Shown: positions 4,659-5,191 of the stretch, in pieces
Numbering within the stretch: the first letter of the stretch is position 1
Layout of the letters: the number at the start of each line of letters is the position of its first letter
Assembly: GCA_025356925.1 (NCBI GenBank)
Contig: JANXQE010000331.1
Coordinates: forward strand, 1 to 5,191
Length of the DNA: 5,191 nt
Direction: 5' to 3'
DNA from: Limisphaerales bacterium
GTDB taxonomy: Bacteria; Verrucomicrobiota; Verrucomicrobiia; Limisphaerales; UBA8199
The notes under the pieces: model-generated
The model's input: the letters and a program-made list of their open reading frames with translations, nothing else
Database searches by the model: none
Told to the model about the DNA's origin: nothing
Program-made: the position numbers and the translations under genes

Positions 4659-5191
4659 TGCGATATTCCGCCATCAAAGACCGGCAGCGGCTTGGCTGGT
4701 TGACGTTGGCCCTGGCTCTTGCCGGCGCGATTGTTTTAGTCAATTCCTGTTCCACGGAGGAAAAGACGATTAATGCGACGCCGTTGATCCCGGGCGCGCA
4801 TGAAGTCGGCAACCGGGCTTGTCTGGATTGTCACGCACCCATAGTCCGGCGCTTCCCGTCCAGCCCCCACGCCCGCGTTCATCTCGCCAGTTTGGGGAAG
4901 GACGGCGATACCGGGTGTGAATCGTGTCACGGACCCGGCAGCAAACACATTGAAGCGGGCGGCGGCGCCAAATTCATCATCAACCCCGGCAAGGATCCGG
5001 CCGCATGCCTGCAATGCCATTTGGCAACCAGGAGCGAATTTGAATCCCTGCACCATCATCCGGTGCTGGAAGGCCGGCTGAATTGCGTCCAGTGCCATGA
5101 TCCCCACGGCAGCGACATCTTCAAGCCGGCGGGCGGACTGGCGATGTCTCGCCTGTACGAAAGCTGCGCACAATGTCATCGGGAGCAAACC
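4658..5191 (+). CDS. Multihaem c-type cytochrome, probable lipoprotein (3' truncated by the window)
   Basis: The frame is open from ATG 4658 to the window end (178 residues). Five CXXCH haem-attachment sites are visible: CLDCH (55-59), CESCH (87-91), CLQCH (117-121), CVQCH (143-147) and CAQCH (170-174). Extra histidines that can serve as distal ligands are H71, H97, H132-H134 and H150. A hydrophobic N-terminus (LGWLTLALALAGAIVLVNSC, 12-31) ends in a lipobox-like VNSC followed by STEE, suggesting export and lipid anchoring at C31. The pattern 'NRACLDCH...FPSSPHARV...C.SCHGPGSKH...P..CLQCH...HHPVLEG.LNCVQCHDPHGS' matches the DmsE/cytochrome c3-like multihaem group, often decahaem, so more haem sites probably follow. 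It would carry electrons across the periplasm or outer membrane to an unseen partner. No Shine-Dalgarno is evident; the one-base overlap with the upstream stop suggests translational coupling. Confidence 0.93.
   Translation, partial: MRYSAIKDRQRLGWLTLALALAGAIVLVNSCSTEEKTINATPLIPGAHEVGNRACLDCHAPIVRRFPSSPHARVHLASLGKDGDTGCESCHGPGSKHIEAGGGAKFIINPGKDPAACLQCHLATRSEFESLHHHPVLEGRLNCVQCHDPHGSDIFKPAGGLAMSRLYESCAQCHREQT

Noticed and set aside
4736..5188. A 150-residue minus-strand open frame opposite the cytochrome
   Set aside because: The plus strand has five CXXCH motifs, a signal sequence and a continuous frame, so the minus frame is a shadow.

Overview
The window most likely comes from a Verrucomicrobiota chromosome, probably a Pedosphaera/Limisphaerales-like soil or freshwater lineage. 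The clues are a secreted-protein tail of the 'SSDLVNWSPIFTNVASSNPVHFTNNLP...YYRVARLPNP' type, common at the C-termini of verrucomicrobial secreted proteins, a multihaem cytochrome c lipoprotein coupled to it, a SWIM zinc-finger family protein, and a GC-rich genome carrying an ISAs1-type element. This assignment is inference from family knowledge, not from a search.

Layout. Bases 1-300 hold the 3' end of a SWIM zinc-finger family protein (+). Bases 301-758 have no convincing gene but are unusually rich in inverted repeats, including a perfect 16-bp palindrome and a perfect 9-bp-stem hairpin. Bases 759-2661 are a complete insertion sequence of 1903 bp with perfect 20-bp terminal inverted repeats and a perfect 10-bp target duplication. 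Its single transposase gene (-) fuses a DUF4338 (DruA-like) domain to an ISAs1-type DDE transposase and is broken by a -1 frameshift in a C6T4 run. Bases 2673-3800 encode a tyrosine recombinase (-) in which two normally catalytic positions appear substituted. The IS landed one base beyond that gene's stop codon, between the recombinase and the hairpin that originally followed it about 8 nt downstream.

Right of the recombinase, 3801-4000 is an AT-richer leader with an imperfect direct repeat. Bases 4001-4355 (-) look like the decayed C-terminal end of an enzyme (possibly an M20/amidohydrolase-like protein), split over two frames. It abuts a decayed secreted-protein gene (4354-4658, +) whose signal peptide and conserved tail lie in different frames. 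That tail overlaps by one base (TGATG) the start of a multihaem c-type cytochrome lipoprotein (4658 to the window end, +) with five CXXCH sites visible.

Overall the window is an accessory or rearranged zone: two mobile-DNA genes sit between a household gene end and an exported electron-transfer operon, with two gene remnants at the junction. I find no CRISPR array, tRNA or rRNA. The most unusual items are the precisely bounded DUF4338-DDE fusion IS, the atypical recombinase, and the structured DNA that lay directly behind the recombinase gene before the IS inserted.
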